Of a DNA stretch of 64,000 nucleotides, positions 33,871-41,779 are shown one piece after another. Source of the DNA: G963662655 sp963665015 (GTDB lineage: Bacteria; Cloacimonadota; Cloacimonadia; Cloacimonadales; JAIOQZ01). How positions within the stretch are numbered: the first letter of the stretch is position 1; each line of letters starts with the position of its first letter. Location: the NCBI GenBank assembly GCA_963665015.2, contig CAXXSY010000003.1, positions 1,054,001 through 1,118,000 of the forward strand. The letters are read 5' to 3'. The notes under the pieces are model-generated. The model was not told the origin of the DNA. It saw only the letters and a list, made by a program, of their open reading frames with translations, and did no database searches. Made by a program: the position numbers and the translations under genes.

Positions 33871-35522
33871 AATATGCAATTTTGATTATCGTAGCGTCAC
33901 TGCTTCTCGGCGCCTGTTCATTCATGCCGAAATCGGAGCCGGAAGAACCGGACTCGATTGACGTTGTCGAGAGCTATTATCAAACTGTACAAGGGCTTAA
34001 CGGCGAGGAATTGAAGGCCGGTCTGCATCACCTGATCCGCGACCATCGACACTATCCCTATTTCAGCGACGACATCGGCGTGGGGGAGATGATGATGGAT
34101 ATCGAGCGCGATCCGGACAATTCGCAGAACATCATCCTGTTCTACACCGGGCGTTCGCAGAACATGCAATACGCCGACCACGGCGACGACTTCGATTATT
34201 CGACCGAATACGGTATTCCGTACGACGACACCTGGAACCGCGAACACATATGGGCGAAGAGCCACGGCTTTCCCGCCATGAGCGACACCGCATACAGCGA
34301 TATCCACCACCTGCGTCCCGTCGATCGTTCGACCAATGGCGCAAAGGGTGCCAAGGACTTCGACTGGGGTGGCTATCCGCACGAGGAGGCGAAGGGATCG
34401 TTTACCGACTTCGATTCGTGGGAGCCGAGGGACGCGGTCAAGGGCGATGTCGCGCGCATGATCTTCTATATGGCAGTGCGCTACGAGAACGATCCCGATC
34501 TGGAAATCCTCGACGAAACCGGGACTTCCGGGCCGCACTACGGCAGGCTTTCGTCCTTGCTCGAATGGAACACGCTCGATCCGGTGGACGACCGCGAACG
34601 TGCGCGAAACAACGCCATCTTCGAGAAGTATCAGCTCAATCGCAATCCCTTCGTCGATCACCCCGAATACGCCACCATGATCTGGGGCGAGCCTTCCGAC
34701 GAGCAGCGCATCATGCCCGCCGCGACGTATCTTCGTTTCGGCGATGTGGCGATTGACGGTACTCCCAACGATATACTCTACGTGATCAGCGGGCGAAATT
34801 TAACAGAGCCCGTGATCGTCGAAGCCCCCGAGGGCTTTCTGATGTCTCCCGCGCTCGATGGGCCGTTCGAGACTCGTATCACGATGTATCCGGTTGACGG
34901 TGGACTCAACCGGGCGCTCTACCTGCGCTTCATGCCGCTGGAGAAACGTGTTTACGGGGATTCGCTGAGAATCCGGCAAGGAGAACGAATGTTGTCGGCA
35001 TTGCCCATGTTCGGACGCGGAATCGATCCCGGGACCGTGACCATTCTCGAACAGGGCTTCAACGATCGCGAGCACGGCTGGGAACGGAAGAGCATCGCAA
35101 GCAGGAACGACTGGCATTTGTCCAGCTACGACGACCGAACCTTTATGAAAATCAGCGGATACAAGGCAGACGAGCCCAGCGACGACTGGCTCATCTCGCC
35201 GCTGTTGAAGCTCGCAAACTACCGCGATGTTGTACTTCAGTTCGAGACCGCGAAGAACCATTCCGACATCATGGACGGTCTGGAAGTGATGATCAGCGCC
35301 GAGTACATCCCGGGCGAGGATCTCGAATCGGTGCAGTGGTATCATCTGCCGGCTGAGATATCGCAGGGTAAATACGAATGGGTGCATTCCGGTTATCTCA
35401 ACCTCGACCGTTACCGCGATAAGAACGTCCACATCGCGTTCCGCTACCGCTGCTCATCCACAAGAAAAGCGACTTCATGGGAGCTTGACGACGTTAAAAT
35501 CACGGGAATCCCCGTGCAATGA
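33867..35522 (+). CDS. Endonuclease I (EndA/NucM)-type lipoprotein nuclease
   Basis: A 551-residue lipoprotein (lipobox 'LLLGAC', Cys16) with an extracellular or periplasmic nuclease of the EndA/extracellular ribonuclease family. The metal-dependent beta-beta-alpha site is 'WNREHIWAKSHGFP' followed by 'AYSDIHHLRPVDRSTNGAKG'; 'DVARMIFYMAVRYE' and 'RNNAIFEKYQLNRNPFVDHPEYA' (landmark near residues 245-268) are typical. After about residue 290 come two beta-rich parts, the last ('LEQGFNDREHGWERKSI', 'DDWLISPLLKLANYRDVVLQFE') resembling a choice-of-anchor/MAM-like module. DNA or RNA scavenging at the cell surface is the likely job. Confidence 0.87.
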   Translation: MKYAILIIVASLLLGACSFMPKSEPEEPDSIDVVESYYQTVQGLNGEELKAGLHHLIRDHRHYPYFSDDIGVGEMMMDIERDPDNSQNIILFYTGRSQNMQYADHGDDFDYSTEYGIPYDDTWNREHIWAKSHGFPAMSDTAYSDIHHLRPVDRSTNGAKGAKDFDWGGYPHEEAKGSFTDFDSWEPRDAVKGDVARMIFYMAVRYENDPDLEILDETGTSGPHYGRLSSLLEWNTLDPVDDRERARNNAIFEKYQLNRNPFVDHPEYATMIWGEPSDEQRIMPAATYLRFGDVAIDGTPNDILYVISGRNLTEPVIVEAPEGFLMSPALDGPFETRITMYPVDGGLNRALYLRFMPLEKRVYGDSLRIRQGERMLSALPMFGRGIDPGTVTILEQGFNDREHGWERKSIASRNDWHLSSYDDRTFMKISGYKADEPSDDWLISPLLKLANYRDVVLQFETAKNHSDIMDGLEVMISAEYIPGEDLESVQWYHLPAEISQGKYEWVHSGYLNLDRYRDKNVHIAFRYRCSSTRKATSWELDDVKITGIPVQ

Positions 35523-36250
35523 TCGAAATCCGGAATCTCTCCGTCGGTTTCGGGGATAGACCCGTGCTGGACGGGATTTCGTTTGATATTCGAGAGAACG
35601 AAACCACCGTGATTGTCGGTGCCAGCGGAAGCGGCAAGACCGTGCTGATGAAGACGATCGAGGGGCTTTTCCAGCCGTGGAGCGGTTCGATCCTGATCGA
35701 CGGTGAGAACTTCTTTGAGCTTGATCGCAAGGGGCGGAAACAGTTGCGGCAGAAACTTTCCATGCTGTTTCAGGGCGCGGCTCTGCTCGATTCGATGAAC
35801 GCATTCCAGAATATCGCATTGCCACTGGTCGAGCACAGCAGTCTGTCCGACGACGAGATCGAACGGCTGGTGCACGAGAAACTTGACCTGGTGGGGCTTC
35901 GGGATGTCGATTCGAAGATGCCTTCCGAACTCAGCGGCGGGATGAGAAAGCGGGTCGGGCTGGCGCGTGCGATCATCCGCGAACCGAAATACATAATTTA
36001 CGACGAGCCGACCACCGGGCTCGATCCCATCATCGCCACCGAGATCGTCTCGCTGATCCGGAAGCTCGAACAATCGCTGAAGATCACCTCCATCGTGATC
36101 ACACACGACCTCTACTGCATCGATCGCATTGCCGAGCGGGTGGTCATGCTACACGAGGGACATATTGCTTTCGACGGCACGTACGACGAGTTCAAGTCGT
36201 CCGACAAGCCCGCAGTGGTGCGGTTCCGCACGATCCAGGACAACAACTGA
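35519..36250 (+). CDS. ABC transporter ATP-binding protein, MlaF-like
   Basis: A 243-residue ABC ATPase with Walker A 'GASGSGKTV', Q-loop 'LFQGAALLDSM', signature 'ELSGGMRKR', Walker B 'YIIYDEPTTGLDP' and H-loop 'VITHD'. 'SGGMRKRVGLARAII' and 'FQGAALLDSMNAFQNIALPL' are the pattern of MlaF, the ATPase of retrograde phospholipid transport between the membranes. The usual partners MlaE and MlaD are not next to it. It instead sits between a nuclease gene (ATGA overlap) and a sirtuin gene (TGATG overlap). It may work with permeases encoded elsewhere. Confidence 0.88.
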   Translation: MIEIRNLSVGFGDRPVLDGISFDIRENETTVIVGASGSGKTVLMKTIEGLFQPWSGSILIDGENFFELDRKGRKQLRQKLSMLFQGAALLDSMNAFQNIALPLVEHSSLSDDEIERLVHEKLDLVGLRDVDSKMPSELSGGMRKRVGLARAIIREPKYIIYDEPTTGLDPIIATEIVSLIRKLEQSLKITSIVITHDLYCIDRIAERVVMLHEGHIAFDGTYDEFKSSDKPAVVRFRTIQDNN

Positions 36251-36993
36251 TGCAAAGCGCGTTTCGATTTCGGACGGGTGATCGTGTTACGATTTTGACC
36301 GGTTCCGGGATCAGCGCAGAATCGGGGATCATGACCTTCCGTGACAAGGGCGGACTCTGGGAACGGCATCGGTTCGAGGATGTCGCCACGGCGGAGGCTT
36401 TTCGGATGGATCCCGCGATGGTCTGGCGTTTCTACAAGTACCGTTTCGATAATGCCGTCAATAGCGATCCCAACACGGCGCATCACGCCCTGAAGAAGCT
36501 CGAAGACTATCTCGATTGCGGATTCCACCTGATCACCCAGAACGTCGATGGTCTGCACCAAAGAGCCGGCAGCCGAAGCGTGCTGGAAATGCATGGTTCG
36601 CTGCATCGTGCTTTCTGCTCAGGGTGCCGGAGCCAACAGGCTACCGCCGAACTCGATTTCTCCGATCCAGTGCCGAAATGTCCTCGTTGCGGTGGATTGA
36701 TGCGACCCGATATCGTGTGGTTTGGCGAAATGCCTTACAAGATGGATGAGATACAGGGTATCCTCGCAGCGAGCGATTACTTGATCGTGATCGGCACCAG
36801 TGGCGTGGTCTATCCGGCGGCGCAGTTTCTGATCATGGCGAAGCAGTTCGGTGCGCGAACCATCGGTGTGAACCTCGAACGACCGCAGAACGCGATGTTT
36901 TTCGACGAGTTCCATCAGGGTAAGGCGGGTGAGATTCTACCGGAACTGGTGGAGGTGTGGGAGAGACCCTGTCCCGACCTTTTTTCTGTCTGA
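36250..36993 (+). CDS. cobB: Sir2-family NAD-dependent protein deacylase
   Basis: A 247-residue sirtuin that removes acyl groups from lysines using NAD. 'ILTGSGISAESGIMTFRD' binds NAD, 'LITQNVDGLHQRAG' is the second NAD segment, and the catalytic His115 is in 'LEMHGSLHRAFC'. Four zinc cysteines are present as 'CSGC' and 'CPRC'. The sequence 'LRPDIVWFGEMP'-like stretch reads 'MRPDIVWFGEMPYKMDEI'. With an acetate kinase in the same stretch, reversal of acetyl-phosphate-driven acetylation is a fair idea. The start codon shares one base with the preceding stop. Confidence 0.9.
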   Translation: MQSAFRFRTGDRVTILTGSGISAESGIMTFRDKGGLWERHRFEDVATAEAFRMDPAMVWRFYKYRFDNAVNSDPNTAHHALKKLEDYLDCGFHLITQNVDGLHQRAGSRSVLEMHGSLHRAFCSGCRSQQATAELDFSDPVPKCPRCGGLMRPDIVWFGEMPYKMDEIQGILAASDYLIVIGTSGVVYPAAQFLIMAKQFGARTIGVNLERPQNAMFFDEFHQGKAGEILPELVEVWERPCPDLFSV

Positions 36994-37002
36994 ATCTGTG
37001 AG

Positions 37003-37101
37003 TTATTACCTCCGGCAATAATTCGAATCCCATCACGATTTTTCAGGATGGGGAAGGAGACCCTCACCCCAACCCTCTCCCATTTCATGGGCGAGGGAGT
37101 A
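37003..37101. repeat. Hairpin repeats in the 36994-37296 gap
   Basis: TTATT/AATAA (37003-37021) closes a small palindrome around ACCTCCGGC, similar to one at 60600-60620. A CCCTCACCCC-AACCCTCTCCC segment follows, with GGGCGAGGG on the far side of a short loop (about 37060-37101). This belongs to the widespread 'CCCTCACCC...GGGAGAGGG' type of intergenic hairpin. The rest of the 303-base gap, up to the terminator at 37240, shows no gene. Confidence 0.7.
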
Positions 37102-37239
37102 GAGAGGTGGTTGTTTGCAGATGGTCAGCCAGCCGCATCTTCGCCCGCCCGGCACCTATCGACGTGTAACACCACGCCTTCGCCGTGAATGAACACGCCA
37201 ATAGGTGCGGGACGAACCAATCTGCCGACTGGCGATACG

Positions 37240-37265
37240 AAAAACCCGGCACTTACGTACCGGGC
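37240..37265 (-). terminator. Rho-independent terminator of meaB
   Basis: On the minus strand CCCGG pairs with CCGGG around a 10-base loop and is followed by TTTTT. It lies about 31 bases after the meaB stop. Confidence 0.7.
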
Positions 37266-37296
37266 TAGAATCTATCGTCCCTACGGGACTAATGGA

Positions 37297-38391
37297 TCAG
37301 CTATCCAGCAGCTTCAACAATTCTCGCACCGCCTGCGTGACCGGCAGATCGCCCTTTACGATCTTCTGTTCGATGTCGGGCAGAGCGGATTTGATCTCTG
37401 GGTTGTTGTAGAACTTGTTCAGGAGCGCTTCCTTGATCATGGCGTGCATCCAGTCTTTGGACTGCTGGCGTCGTCGGGCGTCGAAGATACCGGATTGGGT
37501 GGTCGTATCGCGGAACTTGCAGATGATATCCCACATCTCGGCGATACCGGAGCCGTCGAGCGCGGAGCAGGTCACGGCGGGTGTGTGCCATCCCTTGGTG
37601 GCGGGGTTAATGTAGTGCAGCACCTGTTCGATCTCGGCACGGGCGCGGTTGGCGGCGGTCAGGTTGTCGCCGTCGGCCTTGTTGATGACGATGACGTCCG
37701 CGAGTTCCATCACGCCTTTTTTGATGCCTTGGAGTTCGTCCCCGGCGCCAGCGATCTTCATCAGCAGGAAGAAATCGACCATGGAGCGCACGGTGATTTC
37801 GTTCTGCCCGACGCCGACCGTCTCGATGAGGATGACGTCGAATCCGGCCGCCTCGCATACGATCGCGGTTTCGCGGGTCTTGCGGGTGACGCCGCCCAGT
37901 TCGCCGCCGGAGGGCGAGGGTCGTATAAAACTGTTCGGCTCGCGCGAGAGCAGCTCCATGCGGGTCTTGTCGCCCAGCACGCTGCCGCGCGAGATGCTGC
38001 TGGACGGATCGACCGCCAGCACGGCGACCTTGTGACCTTGCTCGATCAGTTTGATGCCGAACGCCTCGATGAACGTGCTCTTACCCGCGCCCGGAACGCC
38101 CGTGATGCCGATGCGGATGGAGTTCCCGGACGGCAGTTGGCGCAAGAGTTCCTGCGCCTGGTCGATGTGCCTGTTGCTTTCGATCAGCGTGATGGCGCGG
38201 GCCAGCGTGGTGCGGTCGTCCGCTACAACGCCCTCGACGTACTCTTCGATAGTCAGGTTGCGACGTCGCCCCGAGGGCTTGACGCGACGACTTCTGTGAT
38301 GCGCGTCCTCGACGCCCTTCATCACCGATGTTGTGAACTCGTTTCCACCGTTTTCCGGTACCCATTCGGGCCGTTTTCTATCTTCCGACAT
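37297..38391 (-). CDS. meaB: MeaB/ArgK G3E GTPase, methylmalonyl-CoA mutase chaperone
   Basis: A 364-residue GTPase that loads and protects adenosylcobalamin in methylmalonyl-CoA mutase. Walker A is 'GITGVPGAGKST' (residues 95-106). 'VAVLAVDPSSSISRGSVLGDKTRME', 'FIRPSPSGGELGGVTRKT', 'ILIETVGVGQNE' (Walker B region) and 'VINKADGDN' (G4 motif) are all family-specific. An N-terminal extension of about 45 basic residues ('HHRSRRVKPSGRRRN') precedes the conserved helix. The mutase genes lie 17 kb away at 55362-59368, so the three probably act together although they are not in one operon. Confidence 0.93.
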   Translation of the reverse strand: MSEDRKRPEWVPENGGNEFTTSVMKGVEDAHHRSRRVKPSGRRRNLTIEEYVEGVVADDRTTLARAITLIESNRHIDQAQELLRQLPSGNSIRIGITGVPGAGKSTFIEAFGIKLIEQGHKVAVLAVDPSSSISRGSVLGDKTRMELLSREPNSFIRPSPSGGELGGVTRKTRETAIVCEAAGFDVILIETVGVGQNEITVRSMVDFFLLMKIAGAGDELQGIKKGVMELADVIVINKADGDNLTAANRARAEIEQVLHYINPATKGWHTPAVTCSALDGSGIAEMWDIICKFRDTTTQSGIFDARRRQQSKDWMHAMIKEALLNKFYNNPEIKSALPDIEQKIVKGDLPVTQAVRELLKLLDS

Positions 38392-38454
38392 GGTTATCCT
38401 TTCATCTGCCTCGCCGCTTGTGAGGCCGTGTAGAAATCCCGACCAATTCTTTTC

Positions 38455-38564
38455 TCTCCTGTAGGGGCAGGTCCCCGTGCCTGCCCTTCTCTGAGAGATG
38501 CGGACGAGGACGTCCGCGTTCCATGTAGAGACGGGCAGGCACGGGGACCTGCCCCTACAGGAGA
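38455..38564. repeat. 32-bp inverted repeat around a GAGATGC hairpin
   Basis: Bases 38455-38486 and 38533-38564 are perfect inverted partners of 32 bases containing GTAGGGGCAGG and CCTGCCC. Between them lies GAGATGC-GGAC-GAGGAC-GTCC-GCGTTCC (palindrome 38500-38517). Each 32-base arm can also fold on itself (GGGCAGG/CCTGCCC). Frames crossing it code for low-complexity peptides and are not genes. Confidence 0.9.
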
Positions 38565-38629
38565 AAGGGCTGGCGCTGAACGAAAGTCAATAATGTTCGT
38601 CATTAATACAGCCTTTTTGCGGGTGAGGT

Positions 38630-39856
38630 CTATCGTTTTCTTACGATCTTGCCTTCCGCCATGACCATTCTGGGGAACGCGCCGAGGTGTAGCGGGTTCT
38701 TGTCCCACACGATCAGACTCGCCAACTTGCCGGCTTCCACGGTTCCGAGAATGTCGTCGATGCCGAGAATCTTCGCGTTCTTCCAGGTGATTATCGAGAT
38801 GGCTTCTTCCTCCGACATGCCGTGGATGAGGAAGTATTTGAGCGAATCTCGCAGGCAGATGGTGTGGATCACGCTGTGGTCGGTCATGAGGCCGTAGAAC
38901 GCCTTCGACTTCATCAGAAGTTCGGAGTTCTGGTGGTAGGCGTGCTTGAGCTCGACCTTGCAGCCGACGGTTCCGAGCGGTCCATATACCACCGGGATAC
39001 CCGCTTTCGCGAGCTCGTCAAAGGTCTCCTTGTTGAATACGTCTGAGGTGTGATCGGCGGTCGCTTTCAGTCCGTATTTTTTGACAACGTCGATCAGGTA
39101 CATCACGTCGTCGTCCTTGTGGACGTGAATCTTGGCGATCTTCTTGCCGCTGAGCAGCTCCAGAATCGCCTTGTCCTCGGCCGAGAATTCGAGATCGTAT
39201 TCGCGCTCGATCACCGATTTCTCGCGGTCGTATTCTTTCTTCGGCAGCTTCTTCTCTTTCTTCTTGTTATCGAGTTCGGCGAGCTTTTTCTCCTTCGCGA
39301 GATCGGCTTTTTCCTTCTTCTGCAGCAGGCCGTCGAACTTCTTTTCGAGCATCATATAGACACCCATGCGGGTGCTGGGTCGTTCGCCCTTCCACTCGGT
39401 GGTCGAGCGCGGATTGAAGCCCAGCGCCATCTTGTAGCCGTAGTGTTTGACCATGGCGTCCTTGCGGCTCTTCACGAAGTTACGGATAATCATTGCTTTG
39501 CCACCCAGGAGGTTACCGCTTCCCGGTACCAGGCAGCTGTACAGGATGCCGAAATCGACCGCGTCCTTGAACGCGCGATCGTCGTAGTAGATGCTGTCGA
39601 TGGGATTGATCAGTGGCAGGAACTGGCTCGAATGGTCGTTCGCTTCCGCCTCCTGATAGGGCTCACCCTCACGGTCCATGCCGATATGGGAGTGGGCGTC
39701 GATGAATCCCGGCGTCACATAGCCCTCGAAATCGTGCTTCTTCTGCTTGCTCGAGACCTCTACAATTTTCGTGCCCTCGACGGTGATCCAGCGATTCTCC
39801 ACCTTCGTCTTTCCGTCAAACAATACACTTGCCTTGATAATGGTTTGCTTTGCCAT
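38630..39856 (-). CDS. Amidohydrolase-family protein with charged insertion
   Basis: A 408-residue metal-dependent hydrolase of the imidazolonepropionase/dihydroorotase superfamily. The metal motif is 'GFIDAHSHIG' (His55, His57). Further candidate ligands are 'KIHVHKDDD' (His246), 'TADHTSD' (His269) and 'LMTDHSVI' (Asp326). The C-terminal 'ISIITWKNAKILGIDDILGTVEAGKLASLIVWD' strand is standard. Residues about 172-222 are a Lys/Glu-rich, probably coiled-coil insertion ('LAELDNKKKEKKLPKKEYD'), which is unusual. No signal peptide is present, so it should be cytoplasmic. The substrate is unknown. The start is at 39856 with AAGGAGA upstream, and a longer frame to 40000 is rejected. Confidence 0.82.
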   Translation of the reverse strand: MAKQTIIKASVLFDGKTKVENRWITVEGTKIVEVSSKQKKHDFEGYVTPGFIDAHSHIGMDREGEPYQEAEANDHSSQFLPLINPIDSIYYDDRAFKDAVDFGILYSCLVPGSGNLLGGKAMIIRNFVKSRKDAMVKHYGYKMALGFNPRSTTEWKGERPSTRMGVYMMLEKKFDGLLQKKEKADLAKEKKLAELDNKKKEKKLPKKEYDREKSVIEREYDLEFSAEDKAILELLSGKKIAKIHVHKDDDVMYLIDVVKKYGLKATADHTSDVFNKETFDELAKAGIPVVYGPLGTVGCKVELKHAYHQNSELLMKSKAFYGLMTDHSVIHTICLRDSLKYFLIHGMSEEEAISIITWKNAKILGIDDILGTVEAGKLASLIVWDKNPLHLGAFPRMVMAEGKIVRKR

Positions 39857-40147
39857 ACGCATCTCCTTATATTGTAATGAATAATTTGCATGTCCGATCT
39901 GCTTTGCCAGATCATTCTCGCGACAATCTCTTGATTGTGAGAACGATTGAAATTTGTCAATGAATCTGTTGGGAAACTCCCTCAGTCCGCCATTCTGCAC
40001 GCCGATTCCATCACGCGATGTTCACGCATTATAAACACATAAAAAACAGACAAATAGTGTAAAAAAGTGCCGTTCCAGGGATTTTCCTTGACGTTAAAAC
40101 CGCAAACGGAAATTTGAGGGAAAACATACACATAAAGGAGAACTCGA

Positions 40148-41461
40148 ATGAGCAAGAAAGTGTTAATCATGGGCGCTGCCGGTCGCGATTTTCACAATTT
40201 CAACGTCTATTATCGTGACAATAAAGATTACGAAGTTGTGGCTTTCACCGCGACCCAGATTCCTGACATCGACGGTAGAAAATACCCCGCAGAACTGGCT
40301 GGTGAACTGTATCCCGAAGGCATTCCGATCTATGCGGAAGAAGACCTTGTCAAGCTGATCAAAGAAAACAATATCGACCAGGTCGTATTTTCATACAGCG
40401 ACGTCCCGCATGAAGTCGTCATGCACAAGGCGTCTCTGGTAAACGCTGTCGGCGCTGAATTCATCCTTCTCGGCGCACGCCAGACCCAGGTCAAAACCAC
40501 GAAGCCGCTGGTCACCATCTGCGCGACCCGTACCGGCTGTGGCAAGAGCCAGACCACCCGCGCGGTTGTCAAAGCGCTCAAAGCCAAAGGTAAAAAAGTC
40601 GTCTCCATCCGCCACCCCATGCCCTACGGCGACCTCGTGGCGCAGAAAGTTCAGCGCTATGCCGAACTCTCCGACCTCGTGAAGCACAAATGCACCATCG
40701 AAGAGATGGAAGAATACGAACCGCATATCGAGATGGGTAGCGTGATCTACGCTGGCGTCGATTACGAAGCCATCCTGCGCGAAGCGGAAAAAGAAGCCGA
40801 CGTCATCATCTGGGACGGCGGTAACAACGACATCTCGTTCTACTGCTCCGACAAGATGATCAATATCGTCGTCGTCGATCCGCACCGACCGGGCCACGAA
40901 GTCAGCTACTACCCGGGCGAGACCAACCTCAACCTGGCCGACGTGGTCGTCATCAACAAGATCGACTCCGCCGACATGGACGACATCCTCGAAGTTCGCG
41001 ACAACATCCGCGAGATCAACCCCGATGCAATCGTCATCGACGGCGCATCTCCGCTGACCGTTGACAAGCCCGAACTGATCAAGGGCAAGAACGTCCTCGT
41101 CGTCGAAGACGGTCCCACCCTCACCCACGGTGAGATGACCTACGGCGCTGGCGTCGTCGCCGCCGAGAAATACGGCTGCGAAGACCTCGTCGATCCGCGC
41201 GAATGGGCTGTCGGTACCATCGACGAAACCTTCGTCAAATACCCGGAAATCGGAATCCTTCTTCCGGCCATGGGCTACGGCGACCAGCAGGTCAAGGACC
41301 TCGAAGAGACCATCAACGCCGTCGAATGCGACAGCGTCGTGATCGCCACTCCGATCGACCTCAACCGTGTCTGCAAGATTGACAAGCCGACCGTCCGCGT
41401 CAGCTACGACCTTCAGGAAATCGGCAAGCCGACCATCGCGGATGTCCTCAAGGACTTCTAA
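40148..41461 (+). CDS. Cyclic 2,3-diphosphoglycerate synthetase-like GTPase/ATPase
   Basis: A 437-residue protein. The N-terminal 110 residues are Rossmann-like ('KVLIMGAAGRDFHNFNVYYRDN'), followed by a P-loop domain with 'ATRTGCGKSQTTRAV' (Lys133), 'IIWDGGNNDISFY' and 'VVINKIDSAD'. This is the family named for the archaeal cyclic 2,3-diphosphoglycerate synthetase; bacterial members are mostly uncharacterised. The codon choice is strongly biased toward C-ending codons, more than neighbouring genes, which suggests high expression. AAGGAGA stands upstream and a strong terminator follows. The 290 bases between it and the divergent amidohydrolase gene contain both promoters, but I could not fix them. 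Confidence 0.83.
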   Translation: MSKKVLIMGAAGRDFHNFNVYYRDNKDYEVVAFTATQIPDIDGRKYPAELAGELYPEGIPIYAEEDLVKLIKENNIDQVVFSYSDVPHEVVMHKASLVNAVGAEFILLGARQTQVKTTKPLVTICATRTGCGKSQTTRAVVKALKAKGKKVVSIRHPMPYGDLVAQKVQRYAELSDLVKHKCTIEEMEEYEPHIEMGSVIYAGVDYEAILREAEKEADVIIWDGGNNDISFYCSDKMINIVVVDPHRPGHEVSYYPGETNLNLADVVVINKIDSADMDDILEVRDNIREINPDAIVIDGASPLTVDKPELIKGKNVLVVEDGPTLTHGEMTYGAGVVAAEKYGCEDLVDPREWAVGTIDETFVKYPEIGILLPAMGYGDQQVKDLEETINAVECDSVVIATPIDLNRVCKIDKPTVRVSYDLQEIGKPTIADVLKDF

Positions 41462-41483
41462 GCTATCATAGCTGCATAAAACG

Positions 41484-41510
41484 ACGCCCCTTCATCCGGA
41501 GGGGCGTTTT
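41484..41510 (+). terminator. Rho-independent terminator of the cDPGS-like gene
   Basis: ACGCCCCT (41484-41491) pairs with AGGGGCGT (41500-41507) and is followed by TTT. It starts 23 bases after the stop codon. Confidence 0.85.
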
Positions 41511-41511
41511 C

Positions 41512-41775
41512 GTGGAGCGCAGCCATCTCTGGCTGCATCTCTCTCTCCGGGACCGCTGAGCTTCAGCTCGGCATCTCTCCGGGACTGCGGACGTCCCCGT
41601 CCGCACTTCTCTTTCTCTATCCTGTAAATCCTGTAAAATCCTGGGTATCCTGCTTCAGACAGGAGAGAGATGCCGAGCTGGAGCTCGGCGGTCCGTGGAA
41701 GAGAAATGTCGAACTGGAGCTCGGCGGTCCGTGGGAGGGAGATGCCGAGCTGGAGCTCGGCGGACCAGGGGAGAT
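41512..41775. repeat. Dense cluster of modular hairpin repeats and an ATCCTG repeat
   Basis: Six palindromes are packed here. Three are minus-oriented: 41519-41536 (arms GCAGCCA/TGGCTGC), about 41554-41572 (GAGCT/AGCTC) and 41585-41604 (TGCGGAC/GTCCGCA). Three are plus-oriented with a 36-bp period, near 41671, 41707 and 41743 (CGAGCT/AGCTCG, the middle one with a mismatch). Between the groups, 41617-41661 carries ATCCTGTAAATCCTG units ending TTCAGACA, the same segment seen near 19250. This fills most of the 318-base gap 41462-41779. Confidence 0.85.
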
Positions 41776-41779
41776 GGCT

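Noticed and set aside
38394..38708. Protein-coding frame with proline/arginine-rich product
   Set aside because: It is a read-through of the 32-bp inverted repeat and hairpin; the product is low-complexity and overlaps the amidohydrolase end.
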